This document shows positions 1-14,200 of a stretch of DNA of 64,000 nt, one piece after another. The stretch spans positions 16,546,193-16,610,192 of the forward strand of contig JASJYW010000026.1 of NCBI GenBank assembly GCA_030386875.1, read 5' to 3'. The position numbers were made by a program, and so were the translations under genes. The DNA comes from Morinoia aosen (Eukaryota > Arthropoda > Malacostraca > Amphipoda > Talitridae). The notes under the pieces were generated by a model that was given only the letters and a program-made list of their open reading frames with translations, was not told the origin of the DNA and did no database searches. Position 1 is the first letter of the stretch. Every line of letters begins with the position of its first letter.

Positions 1-3000
1 ACAGCGCACAAAGGAGTACAGAAGGTATCTCTACAGCGCACAAAGGAGTACAGAAGGTATCTCTACAGCGCACAAAGGAGTACAGAAGGTATCTCTACAG
101 CGTACAAAGGAGTACAGAAGGTATCTCTACAGCGCAAAAAGGAGTTCAGGAAACATCTCTAGAACGTACAAAGGAGTACACGAGGTATCTCTACAGCGTA
201 CAAAGGAGTACAGAAGGTATCTCTACAGCGCACAAAGGAGTACAGAAGGTATCTCTACAGCGCACAAAGGAGTACAGAAAGAGTGTCTACAGCGCACCAA
301 GGAGTACATAAGGTATCTCTACAGCGCACAAAGGAGTACAGGAAATATCTCTAGAACGTACAAAGGAGTACACGAGGTATCTCTACAGCGTACAAAAGAG
401 TACAGAAGGTATCTCTACAGCGCACAAAGGAGTACAGAAGGTATCTCTACAGCGCACAAAGGAGTACAGAAGGTATCTCTACAGCGCACAAAGGAGTACA
501 GGAAATATCTCTAGAACGTACAAAGAAGTACGCGAGGTATCTCTACAGCGCACAAAGGAGTACAGAAGGTATCTCTACAGCGCACAAAGTACAGAAGGTA
601 TCTCTACAGCGCACAAAGGAGTACAGGAAATATCTCTAGAACGTACAAAGGAGTACACGAGGTATCTCTACAGCGCACAAAGGAGTACAGAAGGTATCTC
701 TACAGCGCACAAAGGAGTACAGAAGGTATCTCTACAGCGCACAAAGGAGTACAGAAGGTATCTCTACAGCGCACAAAGGAGTACAGAAGGTATATCTACA
801 GCGCACAAAGGAGTACAGAAGGTATCTCTACAGCGCACAAAGGAGTACAGAAGGTATCTCTACAGCGCACAAAGGAGTACAGAAGGTATCTCTACAGCGC
901 ACAAAGGAGTACAGAAGGTATCTCTACAGCGCACAAAGGAGTACAGAAGGTATCTCTACAGCGCACAAAGGAGTACAGGAAATATCTCTAGAACGTACAA
1001 AGGAGTACACGAGGTATCTCTACAGCGCACAAAGGAGTACAGAAGGTATCTCTACAGCGCACAAAGGAGTACAGAAGGTATCTCTACAGCGCACAACGGA
1101 GTACAGAAGGTATCTCTAAAGCGCACAAAGGAGTACAGAAGGTATTTCTACAGCGCACAAAGGAGTACAGGAAATATCTCTAGAACGTACAAAGGAGTAC
1201 ACGAGGTATCTCTACAGCGTACAAAGGAGTACAGAAGGTATCTCTACAGCGCACAAAGGAGTACAGAAGGTATCTCTACAGCGCACAAAGGAGTACAGAA
1301 GGTATCTCTACAGCGCACAAAGGAGTACAGAAGGTATCTCTACAGCGCACACAGGAGTACAGAAGGTATCTCTACAGCGCACAAAGGAGTACAGGAAATA
1401 TCTCTAGAACGTACAAAGGAGTACACGAGGTATCTCTACAGCGCACAAAGGAGTACAGGAGGTATCTCTACAGCGCACAAAGGAGTACAGAAGGTATCTC
1501 TACAGCGCACAAAGGAGTACAGAAGGTATCTCTACAAGGCACAAAGGAGTACAGAAGGTATCTCTACAGCGCACAAAGGAGTACAGGAAATATCTCTAGA
1601 ACGTACAAAGGAGTACACGAGGTATCTCTACAGCGTACAAAGGAGTACAGAAGGTATCTCTACAGCGCACAAAGGAGTACAGAAGGTATCTCTACAGCGC
1701 ACAAAGGAGTACAGAAGGTATCTCTAGAGCGCACAAAGGAGTACAGAAGGTATCTCTACAGCGTACAAAGGAGTACACGAGGTATCTCTACAGCGCACAA
1801 AGAAGTACAGAAGGTATCTCTACAGCGCACAAAGGAGTACAGAAGGTATCTCTACAGCGCACAAAGGAGTACAGGAAATATCTCTAGAACGTACAAAGGA
1901 TTACACGAGGTATCTCTACAGCGCACAAAGGAGTACAGAAGGTATCTCTACAGCGCATAAAGGAGTACAGAAGGTATCTCTACAGCGCACAAAGGAGTAC
2001 AGGAAATATCTCTAGAACGTACACAGAAGTACACGAGGTATCTTTACAGCGCACAAAGGAGTACAGAAGGTATCTCTACAGCGCACAAAGGAGTACAGAA
2101 GGTATCTCTACAGCGCACAAAGGAGTACAGAAGGTATCTCTACAGCGTACAAAGGAGTACACGAGGTATCTCTACAGCGCACAAAGGAGAACAGAAGGTA
2201 TCTCTACAGCGCACAAAGGAGTACAGAAGGTATCTCTACAGCGCAAAAAGGAGTACAGAAGGTATCTCTACAGCGCAAAAAGGAGTACAGAAGGTATCTC
2301 TACAGCGCACAAAGGAGTACAGAAGGTATCTCTACAGCGCACAAAGGAGTACAGAAGGTATCTCTACAGCGCACAAAGGAGTACAGAAGGTATCTCTACA
2401 GCGTACAAAGGAGTACACGAGGTATCTCTACAGCGCACAAAGGAGTACAGAAGGTATCTCTACAGCGCACAAAGGAGTACAGAAGGTATCTCTACAGCGC
2501 ACAAAGCAGTACAGAAGGTATCTCTACAGCGCACAAAGGAGTACAGGAAATATCTCTAGAACGTACAAAGGAGTACACGAGGTATCTCTACAGCGTACAA
2601 AGGAGTACAGAAGGTATCTCTACAGCGCACAAAGGAGTACAGAAGGTATCTCTACAGCGCACAAAGGAGTACAGAAGGTATCTCTACAGCGCACAAAGGG
2701 GTACAGAAGGTATCTCTACAGCGCACAAAGGAGTACAGAAGGTATCTCTACAGCGCACAAAGGAGTACAGAAGGTATCTCTACTGCGCACAAAGGAGTAC
2801 AGGAAATATCTCTAGAACGTACAAAGGAGTGCACGAGGTATCTCTACCGCGCACAAAGGAGTACAGAAGGTATCTCTACAGCGCACAAAGGAGTACAGAA
2901 GGTATCTCTACAGCGCACAAAGGAGTACAGAAGGTATCTCTACAGCGCACAAAGGAGTACAGAAGGTATCTCTACAGCGCACAAAGGATTAAGGAAATAT

Positions 3001-5562
3001 CTCTAGAACATACAAAGGAGTACACGAGGTATCTCTACAGCGTACAAAGGAGTATAGAAGGTATCTCTACAGCGTACAAAGGAGTACAGAAGGTATCTCT
3101 ACAGCGCACAAAGGAGTACAGAAGGTATCTCTAGAGCGCACAAAGGAGTACAGAAGGTATCTCTACAGCGCACAAAGGAGTACAGAAGGTATCTCTACAG
3201 CGCACAAAGGAGTACAGGAAATATCTCTAGAACGTACAAAAGAGTACACGAGGTATCTCTACAGCGTACAAAGGAGTACAGAATGTATCTCTACAGCGCA
3301 CAAAGGAGTACAGAAGGTATCTCTACAGCGCACAAAGGAGTACAGGAAATATCTCTAGAACGCACAAAGGAGTACACGATGTATCTCTACAGCGTACAAA
3401 GGAGTACAGAAGGTATCTTTACAGCGTACAGTGGAGTACAGAAGGTATCTCTACAGCGTACAAAGGAGTACAGAAGGTATCTCTACAGCGCACAAAGGAG
3501 TACAGAAGGTATCTCTATAGCGCACAAAGGAGTACAGAAGGTATCTCTACAGCGCACAAAGGAGTACAGAAGGTATCTCTACAGCGCACAAAGGAGTACA
3601 GAAGGTATCTCTACAGCGCACAAAGGAGTACAGGAAATATCTCTAGAACGTACAAAGGAGTACACGAGGTATCTCTACAGCGTACAAAGGAGTACAGAAG
3701 GTATTTCTACAGCGCACAAAGGAGTACAGAAGGTATCTCTACAGCGCACAAAGGAGTACAGAATGTATCTCTACAGCGCACAAAGGAGTACAGAAGGTAT
3801 CTCTACAGCGCACAAAGGAGTACAGGAAATATCTCTAGAACGTACAAAGGAGTACACGAGGTATCTCTACAGCGTACAAAGGAGTACAGAAGGTATCTCT
3901 ACAGCGCACAAAGGAGTACAGAAGGTATCTCTACAGCGTACAAATGAGTACAGAAGGTATCTCTACAGCGCACAAAGGAGTACAGAAGGTATCTCTACAG
4001 CGCACAAAGGAGTACAGAAGGTATCTCTACAGCGCACAAAGGAGTACAGAAGGTATCTCTACAGCGCACAAAGGAGTACAGAAGGTATCTCTACAGCGCA
4101 GAAAGGAGTACAGAAGGTATATCTACAGCGCACAAAGGAGTACAGAAGGTATCTCTACAGCGCACAAAGGAGTACAGAAGGTATCTCTACAGCGCACAAA
4201 GGAGTACAGAAGGTATCTCTACAGCGCACAAAGGAGTACAGAAGGTATCTCTACAGCGTACAAAGGAGTACAGAAGGTATCTCTACAGTGCACAAAGGAG
4301 TACAGGAAATATCTCTAGAACGTACAAAGGAGTTCACGAGGTATCTCTACAGCGTACAAAGGAGTACAGAAGGTATCTCTACAGCGCACAAAGGAGTACA
4401 GAAGGTATCTCTACAGCGCACAAAGGAGTACAGAAAGAGTCTCTACAGCGCACCAAGGAGTACAGAAGGTATCTCTACAGCGCAAAAAGGAGTACAGGAA
4501 ATATCTCTAGAACGTACAAAGGAGTACACGAGGTATCTCTACAGCGTACAAAGGAGTACAGAAGGTATCTCTACAGCGCACAAAGGAGTACAGAAGGTAT
4601 CTCTACAGCGCACAAAGGAGTACAGAAGGTATCTCTACAGCGCACAAAGGAGTACAGAAGGTATCTCTACAGCGCACAAAGGAGTACAGAAGGTATCTCT
4701 ACAGCGCACAAAGGAGTACAGGAAATATCTCTAGAACGTACAAAGGAGTACACGAGGTATCTCTACAGCGCACAAAGGAGTACAGAAGGTATCTCTACAG
4801 CGCACAAAGGAGTACAGAAGGTATCTCTACAGCGCACGAAGGAGTACAGAAGGTATCTCTACAGCGCACAAAGGAGTACAGAAGGTATCTCTACAGCGCA
4901 CAAAGGAGTACAGGAAATATCTCTAGAATGTACAAAGGAGTACCCGAGGTATCTCTACAGCGCACAAAGGAGTACAGAAGGTATCTCTACAGCGCACAAA
5001 GGAGTACAGAAGGTATCTCTACAGCGCACAGAGGAGTACAGAAGGTATCTCTACAGCGCACAAAGGAGTACAGAAGGTATCTCTACAGCGCACAAAGGAG
5101 TACAGAAGGTAACTCTACAGCGCACAAAGGAGTACAGAAGGTATCTCTACAGCGCACAAAGGAGTACAGAAGGTATCTCTACAGCGCACAAAGGAGTACA
5201 GGAAATATCTCTAGAACGTACAAAGGAGTACACGAGGTATCTCTACAGCGTACAAAGGAGTACAGAAGGTATCTTTACAGCGCACAGAGCAGTACAGAAG
5301 GTATCTCTACAGCGCACAAAGGAGTACAGGAAATATCTCTAGAACGTACAAAGGAGTACACGAGGTATCTCTACAGCGTGCAAAGGAGTACAGTATGTAT
5401 CTCTACAGCGCACAAAGGAGTACAGAAAGTATCTCTACAACGCACAAAGGAGTACAGGAAATATCTCTAGAACGTACAAAGGAGTACACGATGTATCTCT
5501 ACAGCGTACAAAGGAGTACAGAAGGTATCTTTACAGCGTACAATGGAGTACAGAAGGTATCT

Positions 5563-5566
5563 CTAC
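5563..5566. other. Empty (pre-insertion) counterpart of the retrotransposon site
   Basis: These four bases, CTAC, in copy A correspond to the target duplicated around the element in copy B. The satellite reads straight through here, with identical flanks on both sides: the GTACAATGG variant upstream and the CTCTCCAGCGCAC variant downstream. This defines the insertion boundaries independently of the LTR comparison. Confidence 0.85.
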
Positions 5567-6057
5567 AGCGTACAAAGGAGTACAGAAGGTATCTCTACAG
5601 CGCACAAAGGAGTACAGAAGGTATCTCTCCAGCGCACAAAGGAGTACAGAAGGTATCTCTAGAGCGAACAAAGGAGTACAGAAGGTATCTCTAGAGCGCA
5701 CAAAGGAGTACAGAAGGTATCTCTACAGCGTACAAAGGAGTACACGAGGTATCTCTACAGCGCACAAAGGAGTACAGAAGGTATCTCTACAGCGCACAAA
5801 GGAGTACAGAAGGTATCTCTACAGCGCACAAAGGAGTACAGGAAATATCTCTAGAACGTACAAAGAAGTACACGAGGTATCTCTACAGCGCACAAAGGAG
5901 TACCCAAGGTATCTCTACAGCGCACAAAGGAGTACAGAACGTATCTCTACAGCGCACAAAGGAGTACAGAAGGTATCTCTACAGCGCACGAAGGAGTACA
6001 GGAAATATCTCTAGAACGTACAAAGGAGTACACGAGGTATCTCTACAGCGTACAAAG

Positions 6058-8221
6058 GTGTACAGAAGGTATCTCTACAGCGCACAAAGGAGTACAGAAG
6101 GTATCTCTACAGCGCACAAAGGAGTACAGAAGGTATCTCTACAGCGCACAAAGGAGTACAGAAGGTATCTCTACAGCGTACAAAGTACACGAGGTATCTC
6201 TACAGCGCACAAAGGAGTACAGAAGGTATCTCTACAGCGCACAAAGGAGTACAGAAGGTATCTCTACAGCGCACAAAGGAGTACAGGAAATATCTCTAGA
6301 ACGTACAAAGAAGTACACGAGGTATCTCTACAGCGCACAAAGGAGTACCGAAGGGATCTCTACAGCGCACAAAGGAGCACAGAACGTATCTCTACAGCGC
6401 ACAAAGGAGTACAGAAGGTATCTCTACAGCGCACGAAGGAGTACAGGAAATATCTCTAGAACGTACAAAGGAGTACACGAGGTATCTCTACAGCGTACAA
6501 AGGTGTACAGAAGGTATCTCTACAGCGCACAAAGGAGTACAGAAGGTATCTTTACAGCGCACAAAGGAGTACAGAAGGTATCTCTACAGCGCACAAAGGA
6601 GTACAGAAGGTATCTCTACAGCGTACAAAGTACATGAGGTATCTCTACAGCGCACAAAGGAGTACAGAAGGTATCTCTACAGCGCACAAAGGAGTACAGA
6701 AGGTATCTCTACAGCGCACAAAGGAGTACAGGAAATATCTCTAGAACGTACAAAGAAGTACACGAGGTATCTCTACAGCGCACAAAGGAGTACAGAAGGT
6801 ATCTTTACAGCGTACAATGGAGTACAGAAGGTATCTCTACAGCGTACAAAGGAGTACAGAAGGTATCTCTACAGCGCACAAAGGAGTACAGAAGGTATCT
6901 CTACAGCGCACAAAGGAGTACAGAAGGTATCTCTAGAGCGAACAAAGGAGTACAGAAGGTATCTCTAGAGCGCACAAAGGAGTTCAGAAGGTATCTCTAC
7001 AGCGTACAAAGGAGTACACGAGGTATCTCTACAGCGCACAAAGGAGTACAGAAGGTATCTCTACAGCGCACAAAGGAGTACAGAAGGTATCTCTACAGCG
7101 CACAAAGGAGTACAGGAAATATCTCTAGAACGTACAAAGAAGTACACGAGGTATCTCTACAGCGCACAAAGGAGTAACCAAGGTATCTCTACAGCGCACA
7201 AAGGAGTACAGAACGTATCTCTACAGCGCACAAAGGAGTACAGAAGGTATCTCTACAGCGCACGAAGGAGTACAGGAAATATCTCTAGAACGTACAAAGG
7301 AGTACACGAGGTATCTCTACAGCGTACAAAGGTGTACAGAAGGTATCTCTACAGCGCACAAAGGAGTACAGAAGGTATCTCTACAGCGCACAAAGGAGTA
7401 CAGAAGGTATCTCTACAGCGCACAAAGGAGTACAGAAGGTATCTCTACAGCGTACAAAGTACACGAGGTATCTCTACAGCGCACAAAGGAGTACAGAAGG
7501 TATCTCTACAGCGCACAAAGGAGTACAGAAGGTATCTCTACAGCGCACAAAGGAGTACAGGAAATATCTCTAGAACGTACAAAGAAGTACACGAGGTATC
7601 TCTACAGCGCACAAAGGAGTACCGAAGGTATCTCAACAGCGCACAAAGGAGTACAGAACGTATCTCTACAGCGCACAAAGGAGTACAGAAGGTATCTCTA
7701 CAGCGCACGAAGGAGTACAGGAAATATCTCTAGAACGTACAAAGGAGTACACGAGGTATCTCTACAGCGTACAAAGGTGTACAGAAGGTATCTCTACAGC
7801 GCACAAAGGAGTACAGAAGGTATCTCTACAGCGCACAAAGGAGTACAGAAGGTATCTCTACAGCGCACAAAGGAGTACAGAAGGTATCTCTACAGCGTAC
7901 AAAGTACACGAGGTATCTCTACAGCGCACAAAGGAGTACAGAAGGTATCTCTACAGCGCACAAAGGAGTACAGAAGGTATCTCTACAGCGCACAAAGGAG
8001 TACAGGAAATATCTCTAGAACGTACAAAGAAGTACACGAGGTATCTCTACAGCGCACAAAGGAGTACAGAAGGTATCTCTACAGCGCACAAAGGAGTACA
8101 GAAGGTATCTCTACAGCGCACAAAGGAGTACAGAAGGTATCTCTACAGCGTACAAAGGAGTACACGAGGTATCTCTACAGCGCACAAAGGAGTACAGAAG
8201 GTATCTCTACAGCGCACAAAG
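6058..8221. repeat. 445-bp higher-order unit, repeated
   Basis: The variant AAAGGTGTACAGAAGG marks 6058, 6503, 7332 and 7777. The spacings are 445, 829 and 445 bp; 445 equals 14 monomers less one three-base deletion. Each unit carries one 29-bp monomer with CAAAGTACACG or CAAAGTACATG. The same pair occurs at 14383/14828 and 43025/43470. This is the smallest clear higher-order unit in the array. Confidence 0.7.
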
Positions 8222-11200
8222 GAGTACAGAAGGTATCTCTACAGCGCACAAAGGAGTACAGAAGGTATCTCTACAGCGCACAAAGGAGTACAGAAGGTAT
8301 CTCTACAGCGCACAAAGGAGTACAGAAGGTATCTCTACAGCGCACAAAGAAGTACAGAAGGTATCTCTACAGCGCACAAAGGAGTACAGAAGGTATCTCT
8401 TCAGCGCACAAAGGAGTACAGAAGGTATCTCTACAGCGTACAAAGGAGTACACGAGGTATCTCTACAGCGCACAAAGGAGTACAGAAGGTATCTCTGCAG
8501 CGCACAAAGGAGTACAGAAGGTATCTCTACAGCGCACAAAGGAGTACAGAAGGTATCTCTACAGCGCACAAAGGAGAACAGGAAATATCTCTAGAACGTA
8601 CAAAGGAGTACACGAGGTATCACTACAGCGTACAAAGGAGTACAGAAGGTATCTCTTCAGCGCACAAAGGGGTACAGAAGGTATCTCTACAGCGCACAAA
8701 GGAGTACAGAAGGTATCTCTACAGCGCACAAAGGAGTAGAGAAGGTATCTCTACAGCGCACAAAGGAGTACAGAAGGTATCTCTACAGCGCACAAAGGAG
8801 TACAGGAAATATCTCTAGAACGTACAAAGGAGTACACGAGGTATCTCTACAGCGTACAAAGGAGTACAGAAGGTATCTCTACAGCGTACAAAGGAGTACA
8901 GAAGGTATCTCTACAGCGCACAAAGGAGTACAGAAGGTATCTCTACAGCGCACAAAGGAGTACAGAAGGTATCTCTACAGCGCACAAAGGAGTACAGAAG
9001 GTATCTCTACAGCGCACAAAGGAGTACAGAAGGTATCTCTACAGCGCACAAAGGAGTACAGGAAATATCTCTAGAACGTACAAAGGAGTACACGAGGTAT
9101 CTCTACAGCGTACAAAGGAGTACAGAATGTATCTCTACAGCGCACAAAGGAGTACAGAAGGTATCTCTACAGCGCACAAAGGAGTACAGGAAATATCTCT
9201 AGAACGAACAAAGGAGTACACGAGGTATCTCTACAGCGTACAAAGGAGTACAGAAGGTATCTTTACAGCGTACAAAGGAGTACAGAAGGTATCTCTACAG
9301 CGCACAAAGGAGTACAGAAGGTATCTCTACAGCGCAGAAAGGAGTACAGGAAATATCTCTAGAACGTACAAAGGAGTACACGAGGTATCTCTACAGCGCA
9401 CAAAGGAGTACAGAAGGTATCTCTACAGCGCACAAAGTACAGAAGGTATCTCTACAGCGCACAAAGGAGTACAGGAAATATCTCTAGAACGTACAAAGGA
9501 GTACACGAGGTATCTCTACAGCGCACAAAGGAGTACAGAAGGTATCTGTACAGCGCACAAAGGAGTACAGAAGGTATCTCTACAGCACACAAAGGAGTAC
9601 AGAAGGTATCTCTACAGCGCACAAAGGAGTACAGAAGGTATATCTACAGCGCACAAAGGAGTACAGAAGGTATCTCTACAGCGCACAAAGGAGTACAGAA
9701 GGTATCTCTACAGCGCACAAAGGAGTACAGAAGGTATCTCTACAGCGCACAAAGGAGTACAGAAGGTATCTCTACAGCGCACAAAGGAGTACAGAAGGTA
9801 TCTCTACAGCGCACAAAGGAGTACAGGAAATATCTCTAGACCGTACAAAGGAGTACACGAGGTATCTCTACAGCGTACAAAGGAGTACAGAAGGTATCTC
9901 TACAGCGCACAAAGGAGTACAGAAGGTATCTCTACAGCGCACAACGGAGTACAGAAGGTATCTCTAGAGCGCACAAAGGAGTACAGAAGGTATCTCTACA
10001 GCGCACAAAGGAGTACAGGAAATATCTCTAGAACGTACAAAGGAGTACACGAGGTATCTCTACAGCGTACAAAGGAGTACAGAAGGTATCTCTACAGCGC
10101 ACAAAGGAGTACAGAAGGTATCTCTACAGCGCACAAAGGAGTACAGAAGGTATCTCTACAGCGCACAAAGGAGTACAGAAGGTATCTCTACAGCGCACAA
10201 AGGAGTACAGAAGGTATCTCTACAGCGCACAAAGGAGTACAGGAAATATCTCTAGAACGTACAAAGGAGTACACGAGGTATCTCTACAGCGCACAAAGGA
10301 GTACAGAAGGTATCTCTACAGCGCACAAAGTAGTACAGAAGGTATCTCTACAGCGCACAAAGGAGTACAGAAGGTATCTCTACAAGGCACAAAGGAGTAC
10401 AGAAGGTATCTCTACAGCGCACAAAGGAGTACAGGAAATATCTCTAGAACGTACAAAGGAGTACACGAGGTATCTCTACAGCGTACAAAGGAGTACAGAA
10501 GGTATCTCTACAGCGCACAAAGGAGTACAGAAGGTATCTCTACAGCGCACAAAGGAGTACAGGAAATATCTCTAGAACGTACAAAGAAGTACACGAGGTA
10601 TCTCTACAGCGCACAAAGGAGTACCGAAGGTATCTCTACAGCGCACAAAGGAGTACAGAACGTATCTCTACAGCGCACAAAGGAGTACAGAAGGTATCTC
10701 TACAGCGCACGAAGGAGTACAGGAAATATCTCTAGAACGTACAAAGGAGTACACGAGGTATCTCTACAGCGTACAAAGGTGTACAGAAGGTATCTCTACA
10801 GCGCACAAAGGAGTACAGAAGGTATCTCTACAGCGCACAAAGGAGTACAGAAGGTATCTCTACAGCGCACAAAGGAGTACAGAAGGTATCTCTACAGCGT
10901 ACAAAGTACACGAGGTATCTCTACAGCGCACAAAGGAGTACAGAAGGTATCTCTACAGCGCACAAAGGAGTACAGAAGGTATCTCTACAGCGCACAAAGG
11001 AGTACAGGAAATATCTCTAGAACGTACAAAGAAGTACACGAGGTATCTCTACAGCGCACAAAGGAGTACAGAAGGTATCTCTACAGCGCACAAAGGAGTA
11101 CAGAAGGTATCTCTACAGCGCACAAAGGAGTACAGAAGGTATCTCTACAGCGTACAAAGGAGTACACGAGGTATCTCTACAGCGCACAAAGGAGTACAGA

Positions 11201-14200
11201 AGGTATCTCTACAGCGCACAAAGGAGTACAGAAGGTATCTCTACAGCGCTCAAAGGAGTACAGAAGGTATCTCTACAGCGCACAAAGGAGTACAGAAGGT
11301 ATCTCTACAGCGTACAAAGTACACGAGGTATCTCTACAGCGCACAAAGGAGTACAGAAGGTATCTCTACAGCGCACAAAGGAGTACAGAAGGTATCTCTA
11401 CAGCGCACAAAGGAGTACAGGAAATATCTCTAGAACGTACAAAGAAGTACACGAGGTATCTCTACAGCGCACAAAGGAGTACAGAAGGTATCTCTACAGC
11501 GCACAAAGGAGTACAGAAGGTATCTCTACAGCGCACAAAGGAGTACAGAAGGTATCTCTACAGCGTACAAAGGAGTACACGAGGTATCTCTACAGCGCAC
11601 AAAGGAGTACAGAAGGTATCTCTACAGCGCACAAAGGAGTACAGAAGGTATCTCTACAGCGCTCAAAGGAGTACAGAAGGTATCTCTACAGCGCACAAAG
11701 GAGTACAGAAGGTATCTCTACAGCGTACAAAGTACACGAGGTATCTCTACAGCGCACAAAGGAGTACAGAAGGTATCTCTACAGCGCACAAAGGAGTACA
11801 GAAGGTATCTCTACAGCGCACAAAGGAGTACAGAAGGTATCTCTACAGCGCACAAAGGAGTACAGAAGGTATCTCTACAGCGTACAAAGTACACGAGGTA
11901 TCTCTACAGCGCACAAAGGAGTACAGAAGGTATCTCTACAGCGCACAAAGGAGTACAGAAGGTATCTCTACAGCGCACAATGGAGTACAGGAAATATCTC
12001 TAGAACGTACAAAGAAGTACACGAGGTATCTCTACAGCGCACAAAGGAGTACAGAAGGTATCTCTACAGCGCACAAAGGAGTACAGAAGGTATCTCTACA
12101 GCGCACAAAGGAGTACAGAAGGTATCTCTACAGCGTACAAAGGAGTACACGAGGTATCTCTACAGCGCACAAAGGAGTACAGAAGGTATCTCTACAGCGC
12201 ACAAAGGAGTACAGAAGGTATCTCTACAGCGCTCAAAGGAGTACAGAAGGTATCTCTACAGCGCACAAAGGAGTACAGAAGGTATCTCTACAGCGCACAA
12301 AGGAGTACAGAAGGTATCTCTACAGCGCACAAAGAAGTACAGAAGGTATCTCTACAGCGCACAAAGGAGTACAGAAGGTATCTCTACAGCGCACAAAGGA
12401 GTACAGAAGGTATCTCTACAGCGCACAAAGGAGTACAGAAGGTATCTCTACAGCGCAGAAAGGAGTACAGAAGGTATATCTACAGCGCACAAAGGAGTAC
12501 AGAAGGTATCTCTACAGCGCACAAAGGAGTACAGAAGGTATCTCTACAGCGCACAAAGGAGTACAGAAGGTATCTCTACAGCGTACAAAGGAGTACAGAA
12601 GGTATCTCTACAGTGCACAAAGGAGTACAGGAAATATCTCTAGAACGTACAAAGGAGTTCACGAGGTATCTCTACAGCGTACAAAGGAGTACAGAAGGTA
12701 TCTCTACAGCGCACAAAGGAGTACAGAAGGTATCTCTACAGCGCACAAAGAAGTACAGAAAGAGTCTCTACAGCGCACCAAGGAGTACAGAAGGTATCTC
12801 TACAGCGCAAAAAGGAGTACAGGAAATATCTCTAGAACGTACAAAGGAGTACACGAGGTATCTCTACAGCGTACAAAGGAGTACAGAAGGTATCTCTACA
12901 GCGCACAAAGGAGTACAGAAGGTATCTCTACAGCGCACAAAGGAGTACAGAAGGTATCTCTACAGCGCACAAAGGAGTACAGAAGGTATCTCTACAGCGC
13001 ACAAAGGAGTACAGAAGGTATCTCTACAGCGCACAAAGGAGTACAGGAAATATCTCTAGAACGTACAAAGGAGTACACGAGGTATCTCTACAGCGCACAA
13101 AGGAGTACAGAAGGTATCTCTACAGCGCACAAAGGAGTACAGAAGGTATCTCTACAGCGCACGAAGGAGTACAGAAGGTATCTCTACAGCGCACAAAGGA
13201 GTACAGAAGGTATCTCTACAGCGCACAAAGGAGTACAGGAAATATCTCTAGAACGTACAAAGGAGTACCCGAGGTATCTCTACAGCGCACAAAGGAGTAC
13301 AGAAGGTATCTCTACAGCGCACAAAGGAGTACAGAAGGTATCTCTACAGCGCACAGAGGAGTACAGAAGGTATCTCTACAGCGCACAAAGGAGTACAGAA
13401 GGTATCTCTACAGCGCACAAAGGAGTACAGAAGGTAACTCTACAGCGCACAAAGGAGTACAGAAGGTATCTCTACAGCGCACAAAGGAGTACAGAAGGTA
13501 TCTCTACAGCGCACAAAGGAGTACAGGAAATATCTCTAGAACGTACAAAGGAGTACACGAGGTATCTCTACAGCGTACAAAGGAGTACAGAAGGTATCTC
13601 TACAGCGCACAAAGCAGTACAGAAGGTATCTCTACAGCGCACAAAGGAGTACAGGAAATATCTCTAGAACGTACAAAGGAGTACACGAGGTATCTCTACA
13701 GCGTACAAAGGAGTACAGTATGTATCTCTACAGCGCACAAAGGAGTACAGAAAGTATCTCTACAACGCACAAAGGAGTACAGGAAATATCTCTAGAACGT
13801 ACAAAGGAGTACACGATGTATCTCTACAGCGTACAAAGGAGTACAGAAGGTATCTTTACAGCGTACAATGGGGTACAGAAGGTATCTCTACAGCGTACAA
13901 AGGAGTACAGAAGGTATCTCTACAGCGCACAAAGGAGTACAGAAGGTATCTCTACAGCGCACAAAGGAGTACAGAAGGTATCTCTAGAGCGAACAAAGGA
14001 GTACAGAAGGTATCTCTAGAGCGCACAAAGGAGTACAGAAGGTATCTCTACAGCGTACAAAGGAGTACACGAGGTATCTCTACAGCGCACAAAGGAGTAC
14101 AGAAGGTATCTCTACAGCGCACAAAGGAGTACAGAAGGTATCTCTACAGCGCACAAAGGAGTACAGGAAATATCTCTAGAACGTACAAAGAAGTACACGA

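Noticed and set aside
8303-8569. Minus-strand open frames of 60-88 codons rich in Cys, Arg and Leu (also near 15354, 17559, 44380, 50073, 56589, 60612)
   Set aside because: They are antisense reads of the same satellite between chance stop-free variants; their periodicity is that of the monomer.
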